Shown here: positions 47,421 to 58,630 of the stretch, piece by piece
Layout of the letters: each line of letters opens with the position of its first letter
Numbering within the stretch: the first letter of the stretch is position 1
Source: Cryptomeria japonica
Taxonomy: Eukaryota; Streptophyta; Pinopsida; Cupressales; Cupressaceae
DNA: 64,000 nucleotides
Direction: 5' to 3'
Assembly: GCF_030272615.1 (NCBI RefSeq)
Contig: NC_081409.1
Span: forward strand, 612,978,755-613,042,754
Notes under the pieces: model-generated
Told to the model about the DNA's origin: nothing
Database searches by the model: none
The model's input: the letters and a program-made list of their open reading frames with translations, nothing else
Translations under genes and position numbers: made by a program

Positions 47421-49162
47421 CTATCTGGTTCTACGCCTAGGGGTCTGGTGGCTTATGCTGGAAGTAGGAGCATCTTCAATAACTACTAGGTTCTTCTCCT
47501 GGTTTTTCTTTTCCAGATGATTCACCAGCACATTCATGTTCTGGGAGGAGACTTTAAGAACCTGGATGCTGTGGTCCATAAGGCTTTTCAAGGCTTTCTC
47601 ATTTCTAGCCATCCAGGGATTGACATTGTCCTTATCCTCCTCCACCTGTTCCTTCATTATTTTAATGACGTCCTCCAGATGTTTCAGGTCGCCTTTTATC
47701 AAATCTTTCTCTAGCCAGTCTTCCATTTCCATTTCCTCCTCCGCTTCACTATTCTTCGTCTCCTCGTGTTGTTTCCCAGAGTGAGACATGTTGATCAGTT
47801 TGTTGATCTTAACCTCCAGCTCCCTTTGTTTACCCTACATGCTGGTAATGTTTTCAACCACCCACTTCTGAAAATTGAAGAATTCAAGGGTGCAATTACG
47901 GGCGGTATCCAGAATGGTGTCCGCAGAATCCTTGCTCTGTTCCGTCTCCTCCACATTAGGGTTTTCACCTTCCTTAGGCTTTAGAGCCTCTTTCTTAGTT
48001 TCCGAGCCTTCAGGATTGGGTTGACGATTCTCAGAATTGCCCCCTTCCTCTCCTTCCCCATAATTCTCCTCCTTGTTAATCTCCATTTTAGAATTAGTTT
48101 CCTTATTCTTTCCCTCTTCTTCCTCACAAAGAACATCCTTTTCTCCCTGCACAATTTCAACCTTCCTTTTTTTATGGGTAGAGGTGCTGGGCTCCCCAGT
48201 CGAATCAGAGTCTATGCATTTCTCAGAAATCTGAGCATTGATGATTAAAGGGTCATCCTTGGTAGCTCTAGTCTTATCCTTAATATATTCATAAATCAGT
48301 AGAATGAGTCCCTGGTGCACTAGAGGGTTGGAGCTGGGCTTTTAACATGGTCGAATAGGCTCTTGTTTAGAGAAGAGGCTAAATAGAAGGGCAAAGATAT
48401 TTTAGCCCCATGGCGGAAGTGGTTCAGGATGGCAAAATGATAGTTGTAAATTTTTGTAAACCTGCCATCCATAGTTAAATATTCCATTAAAGCCCTAAGA
48501 ACTTTTTGCCAGAAAGGTTTTACCTGTTGGGGGGTGAAGTATGATATGTTGTCCTTCTTCACTAGGTTGCCCTTCTCGTCCTCCATCTTAGGGAAATTTT
48601 TGAAGGCCTCAGTGGCATACTTTCTATCACTATAGAATTTTGTCCCCTCCATCTTGAGTCCCATGACCTTCGAGATCAAATTTTCATCAATTTGCCAGAT
48701 TTCCCCAAATAGGGTAGCCCTGTTATTGCTCCAGCTTTTAGTGAACCCGTGAGACACAGAGTTTCTACTACCATGGAGCTTCTCCATTTAATCAGTGAAA
48801 CCATGTCTGTGGAGCCTTCTCCACACCTTTCTTTCGCTCTTCCAGTGCTCACAACCTAAAGGTTCATTCCTGTTAAGGTTGCCTCCCATTCTGCTTTCCA
48901 GGTAATGATATCCTCTATTACAAATCTCAGCCCGTGGGTAAAGCTCTAAGTTTCTAGTTTCCCCTTGTAAAGAGTCTTTCACAATTTTGAGATTGCTACT
49001 CATGTTCATATGAACCCGGCTATTATTACAATTACCTTTCGCACACATATGATCTTGGTTATGATGCCGAGAAACACTCATCATCTGGCAGTTCATCCGC
49101 CCCCAAAATCTGTCATTGGTACTCATTCCCCGGAAATCAATCATGATATTAGCTTGATCCAT
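47421..49162 (-). pseudogene. LINE ORF3, putative plant transposon protein-like
   Basis: Downstream of ORF2 on the same strand. Its ATG (49160-49162) lies just before the ORF2 stop (49149-49151), so the two frames overlap. Part 1 (49162-48788) is an unrecognised ~125-residue region rich in Asn and Arg. After one in-frame stop it continues in the same frame as MEKLHGSRNSVSHGF, then a globular domain (48750-48250): ATLFGEIWQIDENLISKVMGL, FYSDRKYATEAFKNFP, KPFWQKVLRALMEYL, FTKIYNYHFAILNHFRHG, then a frame shift and NPLVHQGLILLIYEYIK. Part 3 (48250-47835) is acidic and Lys-rich; the last part (47789-47421) is coiled-coil-like and ends RRRTR. The globular pattern resembles the family named putative plant transposon protein. 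That match is from memory and moderate. Normal plant L1 elements have only two ORFs. Confidence 0.6.
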
Positions 49163-52100
49163 TAAGGCAATCAAAGTATAATTGTTCCTTAATCTCCCAC
49201 TTGATGTGATTTTCCCCTATATATTTGATGCCCTTCTCCAATTTAATCCCTTCATTGGCAAGGATATCAGCTACCTTGTTGCCCTCTCTAAATGTGTGGG
49301 TTATAATAATGCTAACATAGTTATTTAGGATAGCTTTAGCATTTTTAATAATATTGGCAATATTCTAGGAAACTGAACTAATACCTTTGAGAGCTTGTAT
49401 AATATTTAAAGAGTCCCCTTCGAGCCAGATTTTTTTAAATTTGAATTCTTGAGCTAACTGGAGGCTCTTTAGCATGGCCATAGCTTCAGCCACATGGTTA
49501 TTTTGGGTTCCAAAAGGGGAAGAAAAGGCAGCAATACAAATTCCTTGAGCATTTCTGATAACTCCACCTCCACCAGCCTTTCCAGGGTTCCCTTTAGTAG
49601 CCCCATCAAAATTAACCTTTATCCAATCATAATCAGGAAACCTCCAAACAATGTTATCTCTCTTCTTCTTGTTGTCCAGTCTGTAGACCTTATGAATTAG
49701 GTTCCATTCAGTAATAATGTCTTTTTCCATATCATTCATATCAATAATAGCCCATTGCTGATTATCCTTGTGAGGGATGTTGATGTTCTCCTTTATAGCC
49801 CTACATATTTTTTCAAAGACTACCTGAGTATTACACTTATCTTCCCTAAATATCCTGTTATTCCTTTCTTTCCAAATGCCCCAGAATATCATGGGGAGGG
49901 TCAAAGACCACAGGTTCTTAATGATTTGACATTTGGTAGGATAATTCCATTGCCATATGATATCCTTAATGCTTTTGTTCATGACCCAGTTAATTTTCCA
50001 TTTTTCCCACATTTTGCACCAGATTTCCCTTGTGAAAGAACAATGAAAAAATAGGTGATCAACTGATTCCCCCTCCTTCTAATAGAGCTCACATCTATTA
50101 GGGAATTTGAAGCCCCTTTAGATTAAATTATCAATAGTAAGGGTACTATTATGAGAAGCAAGCCAAAAGAAAATGTTGACTTTAGGGATCAAGATGCTGT
50201 TCCAGACTTTGCTCCAGATGGGATTGCTAATTTGAGAGAAAGTGTTTTTATAGGCAGAAGCAACTGTGAATTCACCTTTAGGATCACTTTTCCAAAGGAA
50301 AACATCATCATAGTTTTTGTTAGGGGAAAAGGATAGCAGCTCTTTCTGGTGAGAGGAAAAACCAGGATGGATGTTCTCAAGTTTAACCCACTTATTCTCC
50401 TTCCAGTAGTCACAAACCATCAACCCAAACCTCCTTCTACATTCTTCAATAATTTGACTATTGTTTTGATCAAATAGGGCTTCATTCTTCATCCAGGGGT
50501 CTTCCCAAAACCTTATTCTGTCACCTTTTCCAAGGACCCATCCAGCTCCAACTTTTGCAACTTTTATGGATTTGGTAACACTATTCCAGATGAAGGATCC
50601 AGCCGGGATATCTTTAGAATTAAGGATTCCTTGGATAGTCTAATTCTTAATGTATTTTTCAAACCAAATTTGGTTCCAGTCTTTCTTAGTGTCATAGGCT
50701 CTCCATAACTGCTTGGCAAGAAGAGCTTTGTTAAAAGTTTTTATAATTTTAATCCCCAACCCTCCTTTGTTCTTTGATCTACACACCTTGTCCCAGGAAA
50801 TTAGAGGTATTCTCTTCTTTTCTTCCACTCCTGACCATAAAAATCTCTTCTGAATTCTTTCCATAGCTTTAGCAATTTTAGCCAGAATACCAAACAGATT
50901 GAGGGCATAAACAGGGAGATTTTGAAGGGTAGCTTGGAGGAGCTGAATTTTCCCAGCCTGAGATAACATTGAGCCTTTCCATCCTGCTATTCTCTTATTA
51001 ATTTTATCAATGATCATATTCCAGAAGGAATTTGGGGGAGCCAACCCTAAAGGAAGACCCAGGTAGGTGGAAGGCAGCGATTCCACTTTGCATCCAATAA
51101 TGCTGGCAATTTTCTGTTGTCTTATGACTGGAGTATTGAGAAAGTACATAGCTGATTTGTCCCAATTAACTTGCTGACCAGTTGCCAAAGCATAGGACTT
51201 GAGAGCTATTTTGAAGGCATCAGCCTCCTTGATTGAAGAATATCCCATGATGATAGTGTCATCAACAAACTGTCGATGAGTGCAAAACACATTGGCAGAG
51301 GAAGGTTGAAGACCTTTGATAGTTTTGCTTTGTTTCAACTTATGAATCATTCTACTCATACTTTCAGCCAGAATGGTAAAAAGGATAGGAGATAAGGGGT
51401 CTCCTTGTCTTAGCCCTCTAGAAGTTTAAAATTTTTTTGTTGGAGATCCATTAACCAAAATAGAGAACATAGGAGTAGTGATTAGTTCTGTGATTATTTT
51501 GATAACCTTATCATCAAAACCAAAAGCCCCCATGATTTTAAATAGAACATCCCATTCAACTCTATCATAAGCCTTTGCCAAATCCAGCTTTATCAAGAAA
51601 CCTTCTTTCTTTGCAGCACTAAGGGAATGCATGTTCTCATGAACAAGAATGATTGAGTCCAGAATCTGCCTACCAGGAACAAAGCCTTTTTGCTCTTCAG
51701 ATATGATGAAGGGAAGCACCGCCAAAATTCTAGTAGTCAAGACTTTGGATATTATTTTAAAGAAAGAGTTGCATAAGCTAATTGGCCTAAATTTGCTCAT
51801 AGAATCTGCCCCAGCAACTTTGGGGATTAAGGCTATAAAAGTGGAATTCAATTCCTTAAGGATTCTTCTGGATCCAAAAAATTCTTTAACCGCATTAACC
51901 GTATCCTTCCCCACAATATTCTAGAATTCTTGAAAAAAGAACATAGGGAAACCATCAGGGCCCAGAGCTTTATCCCCTTGAAAAGAGAAGACAACTTTTT
52001 TGATTTCTTCAATAGACGGGATGGCAGTAAGGGTCTTATTCTGAATAGGGTTTATGATTTTAGGAATATTATTAACCAGATTGAGTTGATGGGTCTAATC

Positions 52101-53336
52101 AAGGTCCTTGTTACTAGATAGAAGCTGCTTGAAGAATCTAACAACTTCATCCCTGATTTCATCCTTATTAAGCAGAGTGTTGTTCTCAACAGTTAGTTTT
52201 GTGATTCTATTTGCTGCCTTATGTTTTAGGGAAGTCATGTGGAAAAACTTAGTGTTTCTGTCCCCTACCTTCAGCCATATAGCCCTGGATCTCTGTCTCC
52301 AATATATTTCTTCCCTAGAAATGATGTTGTGGATGTTGTCAAGGACCTTATCTTCCATGGCTTTGGAATACTTTTTGTAGCCTTCTTTCTGGATGGAAAT
52401 TTGTATCTGGTCCAGTTCCTCATTTAATTTTTTCTTTGAATCAAAAATATCACCAAGGACCTTCTTGTTCCAAGTCTTAATATTGGTTTTGACATTTTTA
52501 AGTTTTTTGGCAACTTTATACATGGCTGTTCCATTAACATCAAGATTCCACCATTCAACAATGGAATTTTCAAGATTAGGGTGGGATATCCACATCTTTT
52601 CGAAATGAAAAGGGAATCTCTGATTATTCTTAGAGTTCTCAGCAACAAAGGAAATGGGATAATGATCTAACCCAATTCTATTAATAACAGAAAGGGAACA
52701 ACTATGAGAAAGAATCCAATCATTAGAGAGAAGGGCTCTATCAAGTCTTACCTGGATAAGATCATCACCATCTCTTCAGTTGGACCAAGTATAGGAGGCC
52801 CCGTTGAGATCCAAGTCAATGCGAGCATTGTCATTAATAAAGTCCATAAGGTCAGATCTGCTATCTGGTTGAGCTTGACTACCTCCAAATTTTTCTCTAT
52901 CTTGCAGAGGAGTATTGAAATCTCCCATAACAACCCAACTATGCATAGAGGAATTTTTCCTTTTATGCTAAACTTTTTCCTAGAATTTACTTCTAGCAGA
53001 TTTGGAATTAGGGGCATAGATATTAGTGATAATAAATTCCTTTTCATCAAAAATATTTCTAGCTTTTAGGGGTAAAATATTGCCATCCACATCTATCATA
53101 TCTCCAGAGGTTGTGCTTTTATTCTAGAATATTGCAACCCCTCCAGAGGCTCCATTCGAGCTACTACCACAGACCCCTCCATTTTTAAAATTTTTTAGTT
53201 TCTCCACTTTCTCTTTACTCATTTTAGTTTCCTAAACCATGATAATATCCAGATTTTGATCTCAAATAAGATTCCTTAATATATCTTGTTTATTGAGACC
53301 ATTTAGGCCTCTGATGTTCCATGATATTACTTTCAT
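49149..53336 (-). pseudogene. LINE ORF2: endonuclease, RT, RNase H (broken)
   Basis: ATG at 53336 opens MKVISWNIRGLNG, the start of an AP-type endonuclease; QETK reads stop-ETK, and GDFNTPL and SYTW follow. Linker with WISHPNLENSIVEWW. RT: FRPISLCNSFFKIISK, KLDLAKAYDRVEW (about 51550-51590), RGLRQGDPLSP (about 51400), and catalytic box QFVDDTIIMG (51244-51273) where most plant LINEs have FADD. A zinc-binding region (zf-RVT) with FTVASAYK and WLASHNSTLTIDNL lies at 50270-50040. RNase H (49640-49200): VNFDGATKGNPGKAG, AEAMAMLKSL and LEGDSLNII carry the three catalytic acids. About nine in-frame stops, mostly at Trp or Gln codons, disable it. Confidence 0.93.
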
Positions 53337-53641
53337 TTGGAAGCCTGGGGGCAGGACTCCTTGATAGTTCTCTGCCTTCCATTAGCTATGTTTTGTTTAC
53401 TCTCTTGGTCCCTATGCCATTTCATAGTTTTGCGTCCCGGTGGGGATCTTAAGGCCCCAAAATCTGCCTTAGATCTAGTTCTGGTTTTTACTCCATTAGG
53501 ACCTCCTGTCTACTTGGTCTTAATTTTATTTTCATTTCCTGTTGTGTTTTCTTCTTGTTGTTCTGCCCTAGATTCATCTTGTATGTTGCTCCATAGCTTT
53601 TCTCTTTTCTGGGATGAAGTGGTCATATTCACTTCTATGTT

Positions 53642-55045
53642 CTAGAATAAAGCATTTAAGTTCGCTTGTGGCGATCCAAACTTATTACTCCTTCCCATAT
53701 CTATTTCCTGTTCTTGAAACTCTTTCCCTAAACAGGGTTTTTCTTTCTCTAATATGGGTTCATATAGCTCCTCATGATGAAAATCAGTGATATCCTCAAT
53801 CTCACCATCCTCAAGTGTCTCTGTACTGATTTTATTCTCCTTCTCTTGTGATTGAAGGGCTTCAAAGGTATTGCCTATTTTGATCTCAAATTCCTTGGTT
53901 TCATTCTTCTTGTTCCCCTTCAGGGCAGGGTCTTTAATAAGGTCAGTGGAGTCATTTTCCTGATTTTCTGGTTTATTTACCAGATTTCCACTTTTTTCTT
54001 CTAACTTGTTGCAGTCTTTGTTGTTATTTTTTTCTTTCCAAACTGGTTTATTAATATTTTTTTCTTTAATCATAGGTCTTTTAGGGTTGCTGGGGCAAGC
54101 CTTAGCCTAGTGACCTTCTTTTTTGCAAGAAAAACACACAAAAGGAAGAGATTCAAATTCAATGGCTTGTTCCCATAACCCAAGTTTGGAATTTATATCA
54201 ATAGTACTTGGGAGATCCATATTCTATGATATGTTGACGTAGATGCATGCATACACCAATCTCTTGTGAGCTGCAGTCATTGGGTCTATCGCAATAAGCT
54301 CCCCAAAGGAATTAGCAATTTGTGAGAAAAAATCCTCCACCCAGTATTCCAATGGTAGCCTAGGCAACCTAACCCAGACCGGAGCAGATTCAAAAAAGGA
54401 GTCATTTAGTTCCATATTAGGGGTCCATTTTCTGACAGAAAGAGATGGTTTACCAAACATCCAGCGGCCTCCACTTAGAACTGCTTCCAGATCTTCCCCG
54501 CATGAAAAGGAGAACATGAAAAAACCCTGAGGTAGGGTAGAAACTTCAACCTGTCCTTTCATTCTCCATTTTCTTTTAACAAAGGATCTAACATCCTCGA
54601 TATTAGGTCAGGGTCCAACAAATTTCCCCACCAGAGAAAGAGTCATTAAAGAGATGCTATGGTCAATAACCAAATCAGGAACCTCAATCGCAAGTTTACC
54701 TATTCTATTGTCTGATATATCCTTCACAAAGGGGAGAGAAGATTTACCAGTCGGTTTACCAGATGCATGTCTAGCGAAGAGACTATTCCATGGTTTAGGT
54801 ATTCGCCCCTCCTTGGTATTTTCTGTATCGATCTGCACCGCCTCGGGGCATGAATCTTGCATATTTTTTAATTTTTCAGGATCGGGAGGAGGGTCCCATG
54901 TTTGTGGGTCCCCATCCTATCTTCCATCCTCATCATCAGATGTTTGTCCTTGAGCTGCAGTGGATTCAGACCCAGAGCAACCAACATTGTTGTTCCCTCC
55001 ATTTCTCAAATTCAAATTTCCCCCTGCAAACGCCGTTCCCTCCAT
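53642..55045 (-). pseudogene. LINE ORF1: DUF4283-type, zinc knuckle (broken)
   Basis: ATG at 55043-55045 starts MEGTAFAGGNLNLRNGGNNN. Next come PWNSLFARHASGKPTGKSSL, then the DUF4283 region typical of plant LINE ORF1 (FFMFSFSCGEDLEAVLSGGRWMF split by motifs FGKPSLSVRKW and APVWVRLPRLPLEYW), FGELIAID, and a CCHC knuckle CFSCKKEGH-stop-AKAC near 54130. The C-terminal third (54073-53642) is Lys/Glu/Asn-rich and acidic, ending SPQANLNALF. Breaks: stops near 54900, 54605, 54222 and in the knuckle. The role in the family is binding of the element RNA. Confidence 0.85.
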
Positions 55046-55053
55046 GTTTTTTT

Positions 55054-55070
55054 CACTGATGTGGGATGTT
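55054..55070. repeat. Target-site duplication of the LINE, right copy
   Basis: CACTGATGTGGGATGTT, exact match to 47101-47117. Confidence 0.93.
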
Positions 55071-55384
55071 ACTTCTTAGGGGGAGTAGTCATCTTTGTGA
55101 TTCAATGGTTTATGTTTTTGCTTTGATATTTTTGTCAAATTTCTAGCATTGATGTCAAAAGGGGAGTGATATTGATGTGAAAAAGAAAAAGAAAGTGAAA
55201 AAGAAAAAAGGGATAAATTCAGAGCTTTACAAAGCTATTATTTATAGGGGGAGTTTGGTCTTTATTTCAAAGTTGTTTGTGGGAGATTGTTGGTTGTCTT
55301 CCATTGGGGGAGACTTGTTTTGAATTTCTTGGTACTTAGATGTTTTTCACATCTAGTGTTGCCATCAATGCAAAAGGAGGAGAT
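55071..55384 (+). other. 3' untranslated region of copia E
   Basis: Resumes copia E after the LINE. G-rich purine runs at about 55079, 55159, 55246, 55303 and the final AAAGGAGGAGAT next to the LTR. An AAAGAAAAAGAAAGTG purine stretch lies at 55183-55211. Confidence 0.7.
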
Positions 55385-56594
55385 TGTTGGCCATTTGGTG
55401 GAATTGATTATGTGTTGCATTGATGTTTTGTCATTGATGCCAACACTAGTTGTTTGGATTTTTTACCAACACCCTTCTAGTCCTGGTAGGTTGAGTGGTT
55501 TTTGGTTGATTTGGATCTGGCATGATCTAGTAGGCTCTGATATAGTTTGGTAATGGAATTGGCTTGTTCATGATACTCGTGCTCATATCCAGTTAGTTGG
55601 TTTTGGTCTGGTGATCGGATGCTATCCTGCTTGCTTAGAAGCTTGGTTTCTAGTTCTAGCAAGGGTTTCATCGGCAAAGCTTTTGATGAAGATCTTTGAT
55701 GAATTTATTAAGTGGTGTTGGTGCAACTTCTGGTGGAGTTTCAAGATGTTATTGGTGATCATGTTCAAGAATTGGCGGATGGAGATCATTGCTAAAGCAT
55801 GTGGACCTATATTGGGTCCCGATTGATCTAGGTTATGTACCGGCTTTAATGTAACACATAAATTGAACCTCTCGATGCATTTCCAAGATGTCTTATGTGT
55901 TGGATATTATTTGTTTGGTCTAAGACCAACATGGTTTGTAATTATGTAATTAGTTTATTGTCTGGTGGCCGACGTGATTGTTTATGGTTGAGGGTATGTA
56001 TATATAGATGTAAGATCTCATTGTAGATCATCATGGTTATTGTTAGAGGTCATGGTCAAGAAATGTAATGTGCAAATAATGTAATATCATTCAGGCAGAG
56101 GAGTTGGTCGATCATTGGAGATAGAATTGGGTTTATGTAAGAGGATTTAGTCCTCTGGTATTGAGCTTAACCAGAACTATACTCAGACATAGGAGATGAT
56201 ATCTTTTGCAGTTCAATAATTCTCTAGATTATAGTCTAGATTTATATGTAGTCAGTGAGGATCCTTTTATGATGAGTAGTGTGCTCTAGGATGTTGGCCT
56301 TCCTGCAAGTGCAGGCCCCTAAATTATAATTCACATACTTACTGCAGAAGTATTATATGACTTTGGGTAGGCTTCCCACCATAGTTTTTCCCTTACCGGG
56401 TTTTCCACATATAAATCTTGGTGTTGTGTGGATGTCTTTTATTTGTGATTATTGTTTATGCTTAATTGGTTTAACTGCTATTCCAGTATTAATGTTTTGG
56501 GTTCCAGTATTAAAGTTTCAAATTGCTAATAGTTTCGGTAATCTGTGACAACTGATTCACTCCCCCCACTCTTAGTTGTCTTCTGGTTATTGCA
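55385..56594 (+). repeat. 3' LTR of copia E
   Basis: TGTTGGCCATTTGG to GGTTATTGCA. TATA plus TGTAAGATCTCATT at 55997-56022. Confidence 0.9.
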
Positions 56595-57021
56595 CTATCT
56601 AATATAAACCCCTACACTAGAAGAACTAAGATGCTGGAGTTGCATGATTCATGTGGATTTCATGTTTATTTTTTATTAAGGATTGATGAAGATTTGAGCT
56701 ACTTCGTAGAGGGAGTGGCTCTAATGCAGTATGATATGATTTACAGTTCTGGTCAGATTGAAGTCAAGTAATGCATTTTTAACTTAACATTTTTAACTTT
56801 GGCATTGCGGTCAAAGGGGGAGAAGAAAAAGAAATCAGCCAATCAGTTATGGGAGAAGAAAAAGAAATTTGTTGATCAGGATTAAGGAGAAGAAAAGACA
56901 GTGAAGACCAGCAGATGTAGAGACCAACAATTAATGTGCTAAGATGCAGATGATTGGCATATATGATTGTATACTAATTGTAGAACTAATTGGTGTTGCC
57001 ATCAAAGCCAAAGGGGGATAT
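56595..57021 (+). other. 3' untranslated region of copia D
   Basis: Resumes copia D after copia E. Purine runs AAAGGGGGAGAAGAAAAAG (56814) and the tract AAAGGGGGATAT (57010-57021) adjacent to the 3' LTR. Confidence 0.75.
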
Positions 57022-58630
57022 TGTTGGCATGATTGGCATAACTAATGCAGATGAGTTGATGACTATATCGGTAGAAGAATGATGATGACATGATCAGTTA
57101 TTTGTGTTTTCATTGATGGCAACCTATGTCAATTAATGTTTGATGATGGTTATAGATGAACTTTGATGTTTGACTTGTTGGATAAGTAATTTGGTCTATT
57201 GGATTTAGAATTTGTAAGTATGATAGGGTTTACCGACAGGACTGAGAATTAGGACTTCAACCGGTAAAAGAAAATATTTTGATGGAATCAGTAAATCGGT
57301 GATGGTTGGGGACTTGTGGTTTGAGACATAAGCTTTTATGATGCATTTGTGAATGTGACCAGAACCACATCCTATGTTGATTACTAGAAGGCATGTTTTG
57401 AATTTCTAATGGAATTGTGCTAGGGTTTTTGTAGGGTTTTAGGACCGGTGATGAATTCATTCAATAGTAATGATTTCTGTTATGATGGTGATCGACGATG
57501 AGTCTACATGAAGTTGGTAACATGACACAACCCACGTGAAAGATTTAATTATTGTTTTGGCATGATTCAAGGAAGAATTTCTTGGGAATCAATGAAATGC
57601 TTAGTATATTGTTTTGAGGATACAGATTGGATTTCCATGATGGGTTATGAATAATCAACGGTTGATATTGCATTATAATTTGTTGTAATGATTTGGATAT
57701 TGATTTGATATGATCTGTATTGTAAATTCAATATGTAATTAGGTTTTATGGCTGACTTAGTTGTTGTGGCTATTTAGGGTGACACAACTGATGTTTCATG
57801 TGTCAGTGGCATTAGGAGAATGAGTTAAGCTGTCCCAAAGAAGATAGAGATCTATCTAAGTGTTGTAGACTATGAAGCATAACTAGATTTGATTTAGAAA
57901 TCTGAAAGTGCAAAGTAACATATTATTTTTCACTGTTGTTCTCTAACAATTACAACAACATAAATCCCTTAACCAGGTAGGTCCTAATAGGCCTTTTCCA
58001 TCTAAGTCCCCTAATAGGGAAGCTCACAAAAGAGTGTTTAAATCCTCTAACTAGGCTGATCCTAATAGATCATTAAGCTCCTATCTAGAGAGATAGACAA
58101 ATCCCTAAACCGGGTGACTCCTAATAGGGTCTGCTCCTAACCGGGCTAAGCTCCTAACAGGGCGTACTTCAAAAGAGTACAAATTATTGTGGGTACCAAT
58201 CCCCACCGTGGTTTTTTCCCATTTGGGTTTCCACGTCAAAAATCTTGGTGTTCATGTGTGGAATGTCTTTTCATAGTGTTTATGTTCTCATGCATTATTT
58301 TTGATTACCGGTTATGATAAATTTACTGCTATCTATCAAAGATCTATAATTGGTTACTGATAATATTAATGAATTGATAGATGAAGTATTTTGATCTGAT
58401 AATAAGTTAGTATGAGTATGTGTTGATCAAATATCTAGCTGGTGAATATTCTGATTAATAAGATTGTATAAGTGGGTAACAAGTGAATGAGATCTGCTAA
58501 AGGGATAGATTCATGTATTAAATGATTTCAAATATGTTGTAAATGGTATTTTGATTTAAAAGTTATAAATTGTCTTAATACTGATTCACCCCCCCCTCTC
58601 AGTATTAACTGGATCCTTATAGGATTAACA
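57022..58630 (+). repeat. 3' LTR of copia D
   Basis: TGTTGGCATGATTGG to TATAGGATTAACA, colinear with 36146-37760, including the CCTAATAGGG array at about 57980-58165. Confidence 0.92.

Larger units (their letters stand above)
47118..55053 (-). mobile_element. Full-length plant L1-type LINE with an extra ORF
   Basis: Minus-strand non-LTR retrotransposon of 7.94 kb between 17-bp duplications. Order: ORF1 (55045-53642), ORF2 with endonuclease, RT and RNase H (53336-49149), a third ORF (49162-47421), then a ~300-bp 3' end finishing in an A-rich TTAATCAAAAA. Both ends are present, so it is not 5'-truncated as most LINE copies are. Stops in all ORFs show it is inactive now. Confidence 0.92.
41948..56594 (+). 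mobile_element. Ty1/copia element E, containing a LINE
   Basis: 5' LTR (41948-43083) and 3' LTR (55385-56594) are colinear. The 5' LTR lacks its last ~75 bp and is fused to gag codons with loss of the primer-binding site and the Gag N-terminus. The polyprotein remnant spans 43084-47047. A LINE is inserted at 47118-55053 in its 3' untranslated region. A target-site duplication could not be recognised. Confidence 0.9.
36146..58630 (+). mobile_element. Ty1/copia element D, with elements nested in it
   Basis: LTRs at 36146-37760 and 57022-58630 (about 1.6 kb each) are colinear throughout. The primer-binding site follows the first and a polypurine tract precedes the second. Copia E (41948-56594) is inserted just after the RNase H end. 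Flanks CATGT (36141-36145) and CATAC (58631-58635) are a likely 5-bp target-site duplication with two transitions. Joining the flanks restores similar minus-strand reading, supporting insertion into an ORF. Confidence 0.9.

Noticed and set aside
47766-48248. Plus-strand ORFs opposite LINE ORF3
   Set aside because: Shadow frames of the minus-strand acidic region.
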